From Colletotrichum lupini (lineage: Eukaryota; Ascomycota; Sordariomycetes; Glomerellales; Glomerellaceae), in the NCBI RefSeq assembly GCF_023278565.1, contig NC_064679.1, positions 2,666,001-2,730,000 on the forward strand: 64,000 nt of DNA. The letters are read 5' to 3'. Position 1 is the first letter of the stretch. Each line of letters starts with the position of its first letter. Under the pieces are notes generated by a model that saw only the letters and a list, made by a program, of their open reading frames with translations, had not been told where the DNA came from and made no database searches. The position numbers and the translations under genes were made by a program. This document shows, in pieces, positions 36,622 through 46,993 of the stretch.

Positions 36622-39600
36622 ATGGAGGGCGATGGGTCGCAGCCCACCCAAGGTATGCCATGCCTTTTTATTACGTCCCATCTTGAGCTTCAAGCAAGTT
36701 GTCGCCGTAGACCCAGCAGACCAGGACGCTGACCCTTTGCCCCCCCTTTTCGCCACCTAGCTACCCAGAATGTTCTCGATCCGCGCCGCATAGGCAAGCA
36801 GAACTCGGGCTTCTCCGACGAGGACATATCCGACATTGTCTGCCTTCTCTACCCTCACACTAAATCGGCCCGAGGCGAGGTAGAACGCATAGCAAAGGAT
36901 CGCTCGCCTCATGTTGTCGGCAGGGCGGAAGCGGATGCCGTCGAGCCCGACTACGAAAGAGAAGATACGGCCGACCAATTCCAGCTGACGCCGCCCAGCG
37001 TCGAACATGCCATCATATTGAGGTTGTCGGCCGAGACGAAGGATCCCCTTCGCGGTTTTCTGTTTGGCAGAAATGGGGCTCGGTGCGATATTTGCTTTCT
37101 TAAGGACCCTATGAAACGCCTGAGCAACGTTCACTTTCGCATCTATGTTAATGAGTATGGTGTGGTCATGCTCGAGGATAAATCAACCAACGGGACGTTT
37201 GTCGACCAGGTGCTGCTGCGCTCGAAGCCTAAGAGCCCCAACGAGAAGTGCGACATGAAGAGGGTGCTCAGTCACGGTTCCAAGATCAAGGTGCTGATGC
37301 ATAACGAGCAGCACGACCTCGAGTTCATGGTCAGGATGCCGAAGCGAGTAGGTGATTATGAAAGGGCGTACAATATTAAACTCCAGCGATACTTTGCTAG
37401 AATGGAAGGTTTGCGCGCGTCGGACGTCAACGAGACATTGGTGCCGGGCCCTGGTGGGCATGTCGACTTGTTTTCTGCTCCTAGGAGACCGCAGACCGCC
37501 ACTACGCGGCGGATAGCGCTGCCGTCCGGAACCACGCAAGATAACGTCGACCGGTTTCCGAGAGACTGGGACGGGTCCGGTAGGTACAACCGTGTCAGCC
37601 AGATCGGCAAGGGAGCCTTTGCGGTCGTGTACAAGGTCACGTCCAAGTTCGACGGTGTCCCATACGCCGCCAAAGAACTAGAGAAGAGGCGGTTCATCAA
37701 AAACGGTGTTCTGGACCAAAAGGTGGAAAATGAGATGAGGATCATGCAAAAGGTTCAGCACGTAAGTTCAGCAGCGCCCCCTTTTCTTACGTCGAACCCC
37801 TCTAACTCCAACTAGCCGAACATTGTACGATACATTGAGCATCTCGATTGGGACAATCGGCTCTTTATCATCATCATGGAGTACGTCGGAGGTGGTGACT
37901 TGGGGAAGCTCATCAGCGGCCGAGGCTGTCTGAATGAAATTAGCGTCAAGCAAATGGCTGCCCAGCTGCTGAGTGCTTTGGCGCATCTGCACGAAAATCA
38001 CATTACGCATCGAGACGTCAAGCCTGACAATATCCTCATTTCGTCACTTGACCCTTTCGAGGTGAAGCTGACCGACTTTGGCCTCTCCAAGATGGTCGAT
38101 AACGAACAAACCTTCCTTCGAACATTTTGTGGAACGCTGTTGTATTGTGCGCCCGAGGTATACTCGGAGTATGCCGAGTACGACGACGACGGCCGCCGAC
38201 ACCCTCGTAATAGAGCTAAGCGCGCGGCGGTTGGACAGCGATACGACCACGCCGTTGATGTTTGGTCGCTCGGTGGCGTGCTCTTCTATGCGTTGACAGG
38301 TCGCCCGCCGTACCCAGTTAACAACGGTGTCAGTTACTCGGAACTGTTGCATACCATCATGACGGTGCCCCTTAACATGGTCCCTTTGGTACGACAAAAC
38401 GTTTCCAGGCAAGGCATTGAGTTTCTGTGCTACATGCTAGAGAAACGGCCTGAATGCCGGGCGACTGTCCACGACCTTCAGTCACATCCCTGGTTAGGAC
38501 CGTACAGGCTAAGATCTGTGACCAACTACGACCAGTCCTTTGACGAAATCACCGACGAGGACGAAGAGCTGCAGGTCAATGCGTCCCAACTGAGTTTGGA
38601 AGAAGGGCAGTCAAGGTATCTGCCTGATACGGAACTGCCACTAGATGACGAGGTGGACGATGATATTGTCAACGACTTTCTCGAGGAAGACTCAGAAAAG
38701 GAGAACGGCACATTCGGCCCTCGCGGACAGGGTGCTGGTCCGAGGCTGTTTGGAGAGGTGAATGTGTCTGCGGTGGGAAGCAAGGGAGCGATACCGGCAG
38801 ATCGACTAAACCTGCCAGTGGCCGACTCGGGCGTTCTCGGCAACGAGAGCGTAGAGACGGAAATACTGGATAGCTGCGACTCTGGCGACGTTTCAACAAT
38901 TATCGGCAAAAAGTCACCCAGCAGTGGCGGAGTCCGATTGTCCATTTCGTCAGCCAATGGCCAGTCTGCGGATCAACTTCGAAGTTTGGTTGAAAACGTC
39001 GCGTCTCAAAGTCTGGGGGCGACCGATTTCGGTAGCGATATCCAGATGAAGTCCGCGGATGTTAGTCAAGTTAACGGCTCATTCTTCACCGCCAGCAAAC
39101 GGAAGCCGCCATCATTCGATACAAGCGACGAATTCGAACCACGGCCGCGCGAAAAGCCAATCTTCAAGCGCCTGAAGTCAGAGGGCAACCTCGACGCGTT
39201 AGCGGAGAAACAGATGGAAGAGTACAGCCTGCTCGCGTCAGTACCGCAGATTAAGAGGTTGGAGTCTGGACGCCAGATAGACGGACCCTTCAACAAGATG
39301 AACTTTTGGAAGAATAACGTCGAAACATGGCATCTACGCTACCCTGAGATGACCCAACTACAGTACGAAACGTTCAAAAAGGCAGCTCAAAGCCGAGGAG
39401 AGGAGTTTGGTCCGGGAAAGACTCCATTATGGGAGTTGGCTTTCAAGTACTTTCCGCCAAACAATGGTGTCTCGGCCATGCACACCGAGGAACAGTCTAC
39501 AATTGACGACACGAATCGAGGTTTACTAAAGCGAGACGACAGGAAATTGGTGGAGGGTGCAGAATGGGATATCCCTGCGACAGCACCTCCAGAAGAAGAA

Positions 39601-40491
39601 GAAGAGGAAGATTCGCTACCAGACACCCTTCCTCCAGACACACAGAAGATAATAGTGCCCGTTTCTGACGACGGACCGAAACGTGCCGTCGCTGTGCTGG
39701 AGTCAGCCCCTGGGTCAGTGGTCTCCAACATTTCGGTCCCCATGACCAATTCACTGCTGTCATGGGGGCGTGGGCCGACCAATACAGTGATTTACGAGCA
39801 GAAGACAGAGATTCGGGTGCCTAAGTACGCTCTCAAAATTCTGTTATGGAAAGACGGCTACGATCCCTCCAGAGACGTCACCAAGCATCCCTGGGACAAG
39901 AGTCCTGACGGCAAAGGGTTCGCCTTTTATCTGTCTACAAAGGCAACAAATGGTGTCCAGGTCAATGGAGTCTCGCTTTTGTCCTACGACTGCAAGAATC
40001 CAGCCGGCCCATCTAAGAACTGGGTCCAGCTCTATGATGGTGATGAGATTGTTGTCTGGGGGACCGCCGCTGACACGACGAGCCAGACCAAGGTTACTTT
40101 CCGCTGCTTCTACGGAGACTCTGCCCGCCGGCGCCCCGATGACGTGCCGCCTAAGCTCGTGCCCCCGTCGACTGCGCGTAGAGTGGACGAGGTCTGTGGT
40201 CGGTACGAAAGGAAGCTCAAGACGTCGGCGGAGAAGAACGCCAAGCTTGCCGAGGTTGACAGGGAGTTTGCGGAGCGCAAGCAGAATATTGAGAGGGAGC
40301 GCGAGCGTAGCCGCGCTTTTGAGGAGAAAAGACTCGAGGCGCATCGTTATATCGCGCTTAGGAACCATGTTTCGAGGCGGGGGAGTCCCGCGAGCGCGCC
40401 AGCTGCGACTGTGCTTAGGGGCCAGACGCCTGGCGGCGGCGGTGTACCGTCCCCGTTGGGAGAGCAGGCGAGCAGCAGTCCGAAGAATTAG
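36622..40491 (+). CDS. RAD53: RAD53/CHK2-type checkpoint kinase, FHA-kinase-FHA
   Basis: Exons 36622-36652, 36761-37761 and 37816-40491 give 1235 aa. Fungal RAD53 homologues (yeast Rad53, fission yeast Cds1) transmit DNA-damage and replication-stress signals. FHA1 lies at about residues 96-170 (FLFGRN, RLSNVHFRI, STNGTFVDQ). The kinase domain spans about 287-570: GKGAFAVVYKV glycine loop, YAAKEL with the catalytic Lys, HRDVKPDN at about 409, DFGLSKM at about 431, GTLLYCAPEVY and VDVWSLGG. There is a basic insertion (DDDGRRHPRNRAKRA) after APE. A second FHA-like domain lies at about 1005-1115 (NGVQVNGVSLL, YDGDEIVVWG), followed by a charged coiled coil at about 1133-1190. Intron 2 ends in an in-frame TAG, so its retention would truncate the protein in the kinase N-lobe. 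At 1235 aa it is longer than yeast Rad53 (821 aa), through disordered acidic linkers. Coding-like sequence continues in frame after the TAG at 40489 (see the next entry). Confidence 0.94.
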
Positions 40492-40668
40492 GAGTCTCTC
40501 GAGAAGGAAGAGGATTCTAGTGATCTAGGCTATGATGCCCGGCAGATACCGACAGACTTGATGTACGACATGGGCGAGAACGACGTCGACATCAAGTTTG
40601 AGTCAACGCAAGAGTTCAGTCAGGGAGGCGGGGGTGAAGAGATATGCTATGGTGAGGGTTCTGGATAG
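40492..40668 (+). other. In-frame coding-like extension after the kinase TAG stop
   Basis: Immediately after TAG at 40489-40491 the same frame stays open for 58 codons and ends in TAG at 40666-40668. It reads ESLEKEEDSSDLGYDARQIP, then an acidic segment with LMYDMGENDVDIKFESTQEF, and has the codon preference of the upstream exon. Either the first TAG is a recent nonsense mutation, a translational readthrough point, or the end of a small phase-0 intron (GTACCG at 40444 to TAG at 40491, 48 nt, no good branch site). A sequencing error is also possible. Confidence 0.5.
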
Positions 40669-41486
40669 CGTTATTTGTTATAGGCGCCTCTTCCTGTCTC
40701 TGTTGGACGTTTACGAACCAGCGCTTGTTTCTATATATGCGCAACGGCAAATTCCCCGCACCGTCAATAGCCCTCTTTCTCAGAGTTCGGGTTATCGCGG
40801 CGGAGGCTACACGGAGCTTGTGTGTTGGTTGGCATGAGAAAAGAAAAAAGCGATAAAGGGATAGCGGGTTAGAGAGTAGATGAAGTATGAAGAGAACAAA
40901 AACCTCATGAAGAAATACAATAAATCAGCATTACCAAGACCTACTACCGGGTTCCCTTGGTATCTCGTGCTACGGATCAACGTAATGGCACGAAGTTGAG
41001 CGGTGGATCAAGATGGATTTGGTCGTCGAAACTTTTGAGTTTGCACAGGTGTCCCCCCTCCACCCCCCCCCCCCCGATACACATCTTTGTGATACGTCGC
41101 CGTTGCCAGAAACCTGCAAGGCAGACAGGTTGCACATTGCCTCACTGGCATCGTCTCACGCAGGCGCCAATGAAATTAATCAGACCAAAGTCCGGGATCT
41201 TCTTGCAAGAATCGCAGACCGTTCTCAATACACACAGTACCACATGCAACGCTGCTTTTTGAAGAGATGGAAGAAAAAAAAAGCCTTTGATCATTTGAAA
41301 AACACCTTCCGGGTCATGCTTACATGTCTAGTATACAGCTTGGGTATAGCAATATCACAAACCTCGCCACTTCTTCGTCTGGGCCTTGCGGCGAAGACGG
41401 GCTGTGCTTTGTATTCGAGCCCTTGCTCCAGTACACCCCCTCCCCCCAAGGATCGTGCTCTTGACCCCAAAGGGGTGTATGCGACT
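40669..41486. other. Intergenic between convergent kinase and TVP23
   Basis: Tail-to-tail spacer with C13 at 41063-41075. The open frame 41013-41774 overlaps the TVP23 last exon antisense and is not supported as a gene. Confidence 0.45.
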
Positions 41487-42552
41487 TTAACCGCGGTTGA
41501 AGAGGCGGCCGACCATACCGGTCGCGATGCTCCCTGCCAGACCGCCAGAGTACAGGGCGCTTCCGGCCATGTTGGACGCGTGGCTGAACTTGTCGCATCT
41601 CGAAAAGGCCATGGCGTTCATGATGGTCAGGACCAGGGCGATGACTACAAACACACGCCAGAATTAGCACGCTTTTGCTACGGTATCGAGACGATGTTTT
41701 CTCCCAGAGAGACTCTAGTATCATCGCAACGAAAGCTGGAGGATAAGTCTGACACCCATCATCCCAAGGGGTGACGGTGGACCAGCCAGAGAAACGTCTC
41801 GAGGAAGAGAGCAAACTCACCAACGAGCGGCAGCCACAGGAACTGCAACCTCACGAGCGCAAAGACGGCGAGCAGGATCCAGAGGACGGGCTGGACGTAG
41901 AGCGCGAGCCAGAAGAAGCGGCTGTCGGTCGGGTTGATCGTCTTGGTGCCGGGCTCGCTGCTCTCAAAGACCCACTGCGAGTCGCCCGTCTGCACGTCCA
42001 CCTCGTTCCACCACCGCAGTCCTACGAGTCGACGGCCGGCAATGTTCTTCAGGTAGTAAAAGTCGGCGGCGAGGAGGAGGATGGTGATGATGAAGATCAT
42101 GATCCTGAGGAAGGGAAAGTTATGGTTAGCAAACGGGAGCAAAACGGACGTGGGGCATAGTGTTTGTTGCGATGAGCGCCGTGGGTGTGGGTACGCGAGT
42201 ATCTTGGCCCAGGACATGTTTGATGGATGGAGACAACAGCTCGAGAAGTTCGAGGTGGTTTGTGGAATTGGTTTCGTTTCGAGGTTCGAGAAGGGGGGGG
42301 GGGGGGGGCTTTGCGACGACGTACATGCTTCTGATGATCCACAGACCGAGGAAGTACACGAGTACACTTGCTGTTCCCACAAGAGCATGTCAGTCAAGTT
42401 TCCAGTAGAGATCAAGGCGGTGGAAAGGAATCCAGGAGCTTGATGGGTGACGAACATATCCGAAATGCAAGAAAGGTCAAGAGGGTGATGGGATGCGAGC
42501 TCAACCGCCAGCTCAGGGAGCCTGGCGCATCTTGCTGCTGTTGGGATTCCAT
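41487..42552 (-). CDS. TVP23: TVP23, Golgi membrane protein
   Basis: Tvp23 is a small four-span membrane protein of late Golgi vesicles, working with Yip family proteins in traffic. Four exons, 42552-42456, 42370-42325, 42104-41821 and 41644-41487, join perfectly in frame to 194 aa. Visible blocks are [20 protein letters not shown] (first span, across intron 1), [20 protein letters not shown] (second span, across intron 2), [20 protein letters not shown], the loop [16 protein letters not shown], a third span [20 protein letters not shown], then [20 protein letters not shown] (fourth span, across intron 3) and [16 protein letters not shown]. All are family hallmarks. Intron 2 contains a 16-base homopolymer (C on the coding strand, 42308-42293). 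The length matches orthologues. Confidence 0.96.
42293..42308 (+). repeat. G16 homopolymer in TVP23 intron 2
   Basis: Sixteen G on the plus strand, i.e. C16 on the TVP23 coding strand, shortly after the intron 2 donor. Confidence 0.95.
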
Positions 42553-43336
42553 CTCGGTGTGTCGACTAAGACGATCGTTCGTTTCGATGGGGGGCCGTCG
42601 CACTAGGTAGGTATCGTATCTTTATAACTTCAATTGCCGAACTTCGGTTTTTTGTTCAAAAATGGGAGATGATAACGACGCAATCAGGGGTTTGATTTGT
42701 TTCGTCGTCGTGCGCATGTCGTGGTTCTGATGACAGTCGAGGGGGACGAGAGGGATGCACTGATCGAAAAAAGGGCCAGAAACTCGTTACGGTACAGCTG
42801 TCGTAATGCGCGGGCCGCAGGGCAGGCGCGGGATTCCAGCTTGGCTGTCCTCCCAGGCGCGTTCGACAGGCCCAGACCCGTTGAAGCTACGGTAAGCTGT
42901 TCGGCGGGTGGAGGCTGAATTATTCCGCCAGGGGGCCGGTTGGTACATGGGACCCGCCTGATTGTTAGCGCTACCGGTGTCCAGGGGTCCTTTAGCGGTC
43001 TGGCCCGGCAGAAACGCCAGGTCCCGACCAGTGCTCGCATTACATCATCAGATGCACCCCAGCTTTACTGCCTGTTGCGGGCAGCATCCAAGTAGCCGAC
43101 TTGAGCTAGCCGTTCCGAACTCGAGTTACCGAGTATCGGTCCTTAAAATAGCATCGACTTGCTGGTGCCAGAGGTTCAAGAGCTGCGTCTCATCGTGTCT
43201 AGACTTGCCAATCACCTCAATCAACACTATAAGCGATCATTCATTGCTTCAACCAATTTCTTAATCAATTCAAGAGTGATAGGCTACGGCTTACACAATC
43301 CCAAGTCGTAGCATTGCATCCGACGGTCTATTCATC
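42553..43336. promoter_or_regulatory. Divergent promoter region of TVP23 and the lyase gene
   Basis: A 784-bp spacer between two outward-facing genes, so it must carry both promoters. No TATA box or specific operator stands out. Confidence 0.5.
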
Positions 43337-44346
43337 ATGGCGGCAAGGTCCTCTTCAATTGTCCGCCGGGCGTTGCTTTATGGTGACTACAGCGACTCTG
43401 ACAACCTAGAATTCAACTGACGAGTCTAGTGCCCTCATCATCGGAAAAGATGCTGACCAAATCGCTGGGCCTAAAGTCCGACAACGTGACATATGATCTT
43501 GAGGACTCTGTGACACCCTCATTGAAGTCAGAGGCTCGAGGTCAGCTCCGGTCTTTCCTCTCCGAGCATAAGTCGCGGCCGTCTTCTATAGGCGAATTGG
43601 CGGTTCGAATCAATGCAGTGGAGACCAAGTTTGCTCTGGACGACTTGACATCTCTAGGCTCGCTCCCAAATATCGATGCTGTTGTTGTTCCCAAGGTCAA
43701 CTCCGCTGCCGATTTGACTTACGTTACCGATGTTTTGCGTCATGTAGCCCCCGAACGACACACGGTGACATCACAAAATCCTATCAAAATCATCGCCTTG
43801 GTCGAGTCTGCACGTTCAGTTATGAACCTTTCAGAAATCTGCAAAGCGTCGCCATACCTTAGTGGTCTCGTCTTTGCGGCCGAAGACTTTGCCCTGGATT
43901 TGTCGTTGACTAGAACGCCATCCCTCACCGAGTTCCTCTACGCACGCTCCGCCATTGTAACTGCTGCCAAGGCCGCCGGCTTACCTAGTGCGATCGACCT
44001 TGTCTGCACCTCCTACAAGGGAGAAGAAGGCCTCAAGCGACTGGAAGAGGAGTCTACCGGAGGAAAGTCCATGGGTTTCAATGGAAAGCAGTGTATACAT
44101 CCAAACCAGGTGGAACTTGTCCAGAAACTGTTTGCCCCTGGCGAAAAGGAGGTCGAGTGGGCAGTGCGTGTTGCAATCGCAGACGAGAAAGCTAGCAACG
44201 CGGGCCGTGGAGCCTGGACGTTGGACGGTATGATGATCGACGCACCGGTGACCGGAAAGGCGAAAGCGATAATTGCGAAAGCAGAAAGATGTGATATAGA
44301 CGTGGCAAGCCTCCGAACGAAATGGAAGGACCAGCAGCCTGAGTAG
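43337..44346 (+). CDS. HpcH/HpaI-family citrate lyase beta-like protein (CLYBL type)
   Basis: Exons 43337-43382 and 43430-44346 join in phase 1 (TAT G|TG CCC) to 320 aa. The fold is a TIM barrel with Mg-dependent C-C lyase or thioesterase chemistry on CoA esters; animal CLYBL is a mitochondrial citramalyl-CoA lyase. Motifs are RRALLYVPSSSEKML (substrate Arg, completed by splicing), VTYDLEDSVTP (acidic metal-site loop), VRIN, VVPKVNSAADL, IIALVESARSVMNL (Glu metal ligand), LVFAAEDFALDL (Glu/Asp metal ligands), AIDLVCTSYKGEEGL, MGFNGKQCIHPNQ and MMIDAPV. The short basic N terminus MAARSSSIVRRALLY could target mitochondria, but it overlaps the first strand of the barrel. The precise substrate (citramalyl-CoA, malyl-CoA or other) cannot be told from sequence. 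Confidence 0.93.
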
Positions 44347-44355
44347 ACTACGTCG

Positions 44356-46993
44356 CTAATGAAAGTAATTTGGCCGCCAGAAGGCGAGCATTTCCTCCTT
44401 TTCGTCTTTATTGTACTTGTCGTCCTCCGCCTGTTTTTGCTGCTGTTCCCAGTATTGGTTACTTTGATCGGGTCGCTCGCCATGATATCTGATCTCAGAT
44501 AGTTCCTCTTCCATTCGGTCGAAAGCGTCCTCGGGGTGCCGCCGACCGGGTTCTGTGAGGGGTTGGTTGATCGAAACACCCTGCGGTATCAGAGATCGAG
44601 CCTCTCTGAACGTGTCTGAAGGCGCTCCGAGTCGATCATCATGCTGCCAAATGCGAGCCTCATCGGAGGGGTTGTCCACGTATCCTAAGCTCTCAGGTCC
44701 CAGTACCTCCTGTTCGACGCGAGCAATGAAATCAATTATGCTTTCCGACCGTTGAAACTGAGACGGATTGAACCTTGTCATAGAACCATGACCATTTGTT
44801 CGGGGGCGAGAAAAATGATGAGCTTTTTTTGGTTGATTGACCCGAGATGTCGTCCATGGAAAAAGCTGTAGCGGCCAGAAGGTTTCTCCCCTATGGTCAA
44901 TCTCATAGGTCAGATGATTATAGGAGTTGTTGTCAAGTAGTTCTTCTTCGGGTAAGGCAGAGTCGTTAGGTTCTTCCCTTCCAGACAGAGCATCTGAGGC
45001 TCTTTTATGTTGCCAACAAGGTACTGGAGGCACGGCAGACAGTTCGGGCGCCAGGAATTGCTCATCAGACTGGTCAACAGTTGCTTCATGCCCGAGCTCG
45101 ACGTCACCCTTGGCGCACACGTCACTTTTTTCAGCTACCGGCATAGTTGCTTTAGCAATATTTGATATGATCGTCTGTGCTTCCTGGATATTATTCTTTG
45201 ATGTTGCTTGCGTTTTCGCAGAGAGGTCAATGGTTGGTGGTACCAAATACGCTTGCATAGCCGTGGATGATCGTGTCGTAGGAGCGGCAGCCTTGCGACA
45301 GGACTCTCCGTTGGAGTCCTTGTGTATCTGTCCGCCAGAAGGCTCGTTCAGCGCTTTTTCTGTAGTTGAGCCCACCAAGACCTCCGCCCTGGTATCGGCC
45401 GTATTCTCCAGCACAAAAGAATCGCGAGCGACTGACAAACTCCTGGATTGCTTCAGAACGCTAGGTGAAAGTGGCGATTTGTCTGTAGTCATGACTCCCT
45501 TGTCTAAATACCGAATAATCATCGGCTGTTTCCGGGAAGCTTCGAAGTTCTTGGACTCTCCATCAGGATGCACCTCTTGTTTGCGTCGACGTAAATCATG
45601 CGACGAGACACGAGCGTTTCTATTTATCTCAGCACCATCGAATACACCAGTCTCTCGAAGCGCCTCTCTAATCGGCTCAGGGGTACTACTGTGGTGTCGA
45701 TCGAAAGAGTTGCCTGGTAAGGATGTTTGATGATTGCCACTGGTGGCCCAAGTGACATAAGTCGTAGCTCTACTGCTTGACCGACCATGTCGAGCTGGCG
45801 CCACGTAGGTCTTATCGTGGATGTGGTAGCGTTGGTCTTCTCTCAAATAATCTGGCCCCGTAATGCTTCTAGTTGACAAACGGTCGTCGCACGCCGGAAG
45901 GTTCTCAGGCAGTCGGTCCTCCGATTTCTAATCTTCGTAGCCATCACGAGATCGCCCTCGGCCGGCGATTGGGTGTCCTGTTGTAGGCGTCTCCTTGCGA
46001 CGAAGAAACGTTGATATTTCCACCAGCTCAATCTCTCGCCGTTGTCTAGCCTTGGCTTCTAAGCGTTGCTGTCGTTGCCACGAGTACTCGCGTGATGGAG
46101 GCTGCTCGACCGAAGACATGGAGTTGTAGGCTAGGTCTACAACTACAACAATTAGTTGCGCGTTCACATTGTCTAGGTAAATAAACTTACTAGGCTTTGA
46201 CGAAGATATCTGCCCATTTTGAAAGAGGCCTGGCGTCAGGCACGGCTGGAGCTACAAATTCGTTAACCAAGATTTACTTGGATATCCAATGCTTACTCAC
46301 CGTGAGCCTGTCGTTCAGAACGGCTTCAGGTTGGAAGTTGTTCATGACATCTCGGCCCGATAAGATTGGCTTCTTCGGCACGTCTTCCGACCGCCTGACA
46401 GTCTCCTCAGGGGCCCTACGTCGCTTTTCCTTGGGCCTCTTCCGAGAATAGTAACGGTCTTCTCTTGTTTTGTGTCTCGTTCGTTTCTCAAACCTGGGCG
46501 GGGAACTATCTGCTGATATGGGGAAATCTGTGACTCCTGTCACAAGAGAGCGATGGATGGGCCCATGGCTAGTTACCGCTATAGATGGCCTGGCTTTCTT
46601 CGTCATCGGCTCGGGGATGATGGAGCTATCTCGTGATGGGGCGCGCTTATGACCACCTCGGACAGCGTTCTGGAGGGAGATCCCGTGCGGCCTCCATTCT
46701 GGAGTTTGAGCATTGCCCTTGTCCTGATTTGACTGTAATCGCTTTGCGGACTCTCTAGTATCGACGCCTCGACGACTGACATTGGCAAGCCAGTCTTCCA
46801 CAATGTCATTGCCACTTCTGGCAGTTTCGAGTAGACTGCCATCCGAAGCCTGGTTCGCCCTTCTCGACCTAGAACGGCTCATCCGCTCTTCTTCCAGGTA
46901 TGGGTGCCTTGTTGCGACGGGTCTGTCGCTAGAGCGGCCGTGCTGGCGACGATGCAGGTCCAGTTGATGATCCTTGGCCGCACGACTGCCCAT
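44356..46993 (-). CDS. Large disordered protein of unknown function, with in-frame TAG
   Basis: Exons 46993-46301, 46251-46191 and 46136-44356 join in frame (phase 0, then phase 1) over 845 codons, but codon 321 is TAG (45930-45928) with coding-like sequence on both sides (HPIAGRGRSRDGYED before; KSEDRLPENLPACDDR after). A 96-nt phase-0 intron from GTGGAA at 46023 to this TAG would remove it and leave about 812 aa; the donor is weak. The protein is rich in Arg, Ser, Glu and Gln and looks mostly disordered: a basic N terminus (MGSRAAKDHQLDLHRRQHGR), an R/E-rich probable helix (QRQQRLEAKARQRREIEL) and a Gln/Lys/Glu-rich C terminus ending AFWRPNYFH. The upstream in-frame segment before the ATG lacks another ATG. 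No domain is recognised. Its stop lies 9 bp from the stop of the convergent lyase gene, so the transcripts must overlap. Confidence 0.65.

Noticed and set aside
40489..40491. TAG reassigned as a sense codon in this genome
   Set aside because: UTP23, CAF120, the membrane-protein gene and the RRM gene all end at TAG at the expected place, with no coding-like sequence after it. Two or three odd TAGs are better explained by introns, mutation or local readthrough.
41013..41774. 253-codon plus-strand frame
   Set aside because: Its second half is antisense to the TVP23 last exon and intron; the first half crosses a C-run and has no domain.
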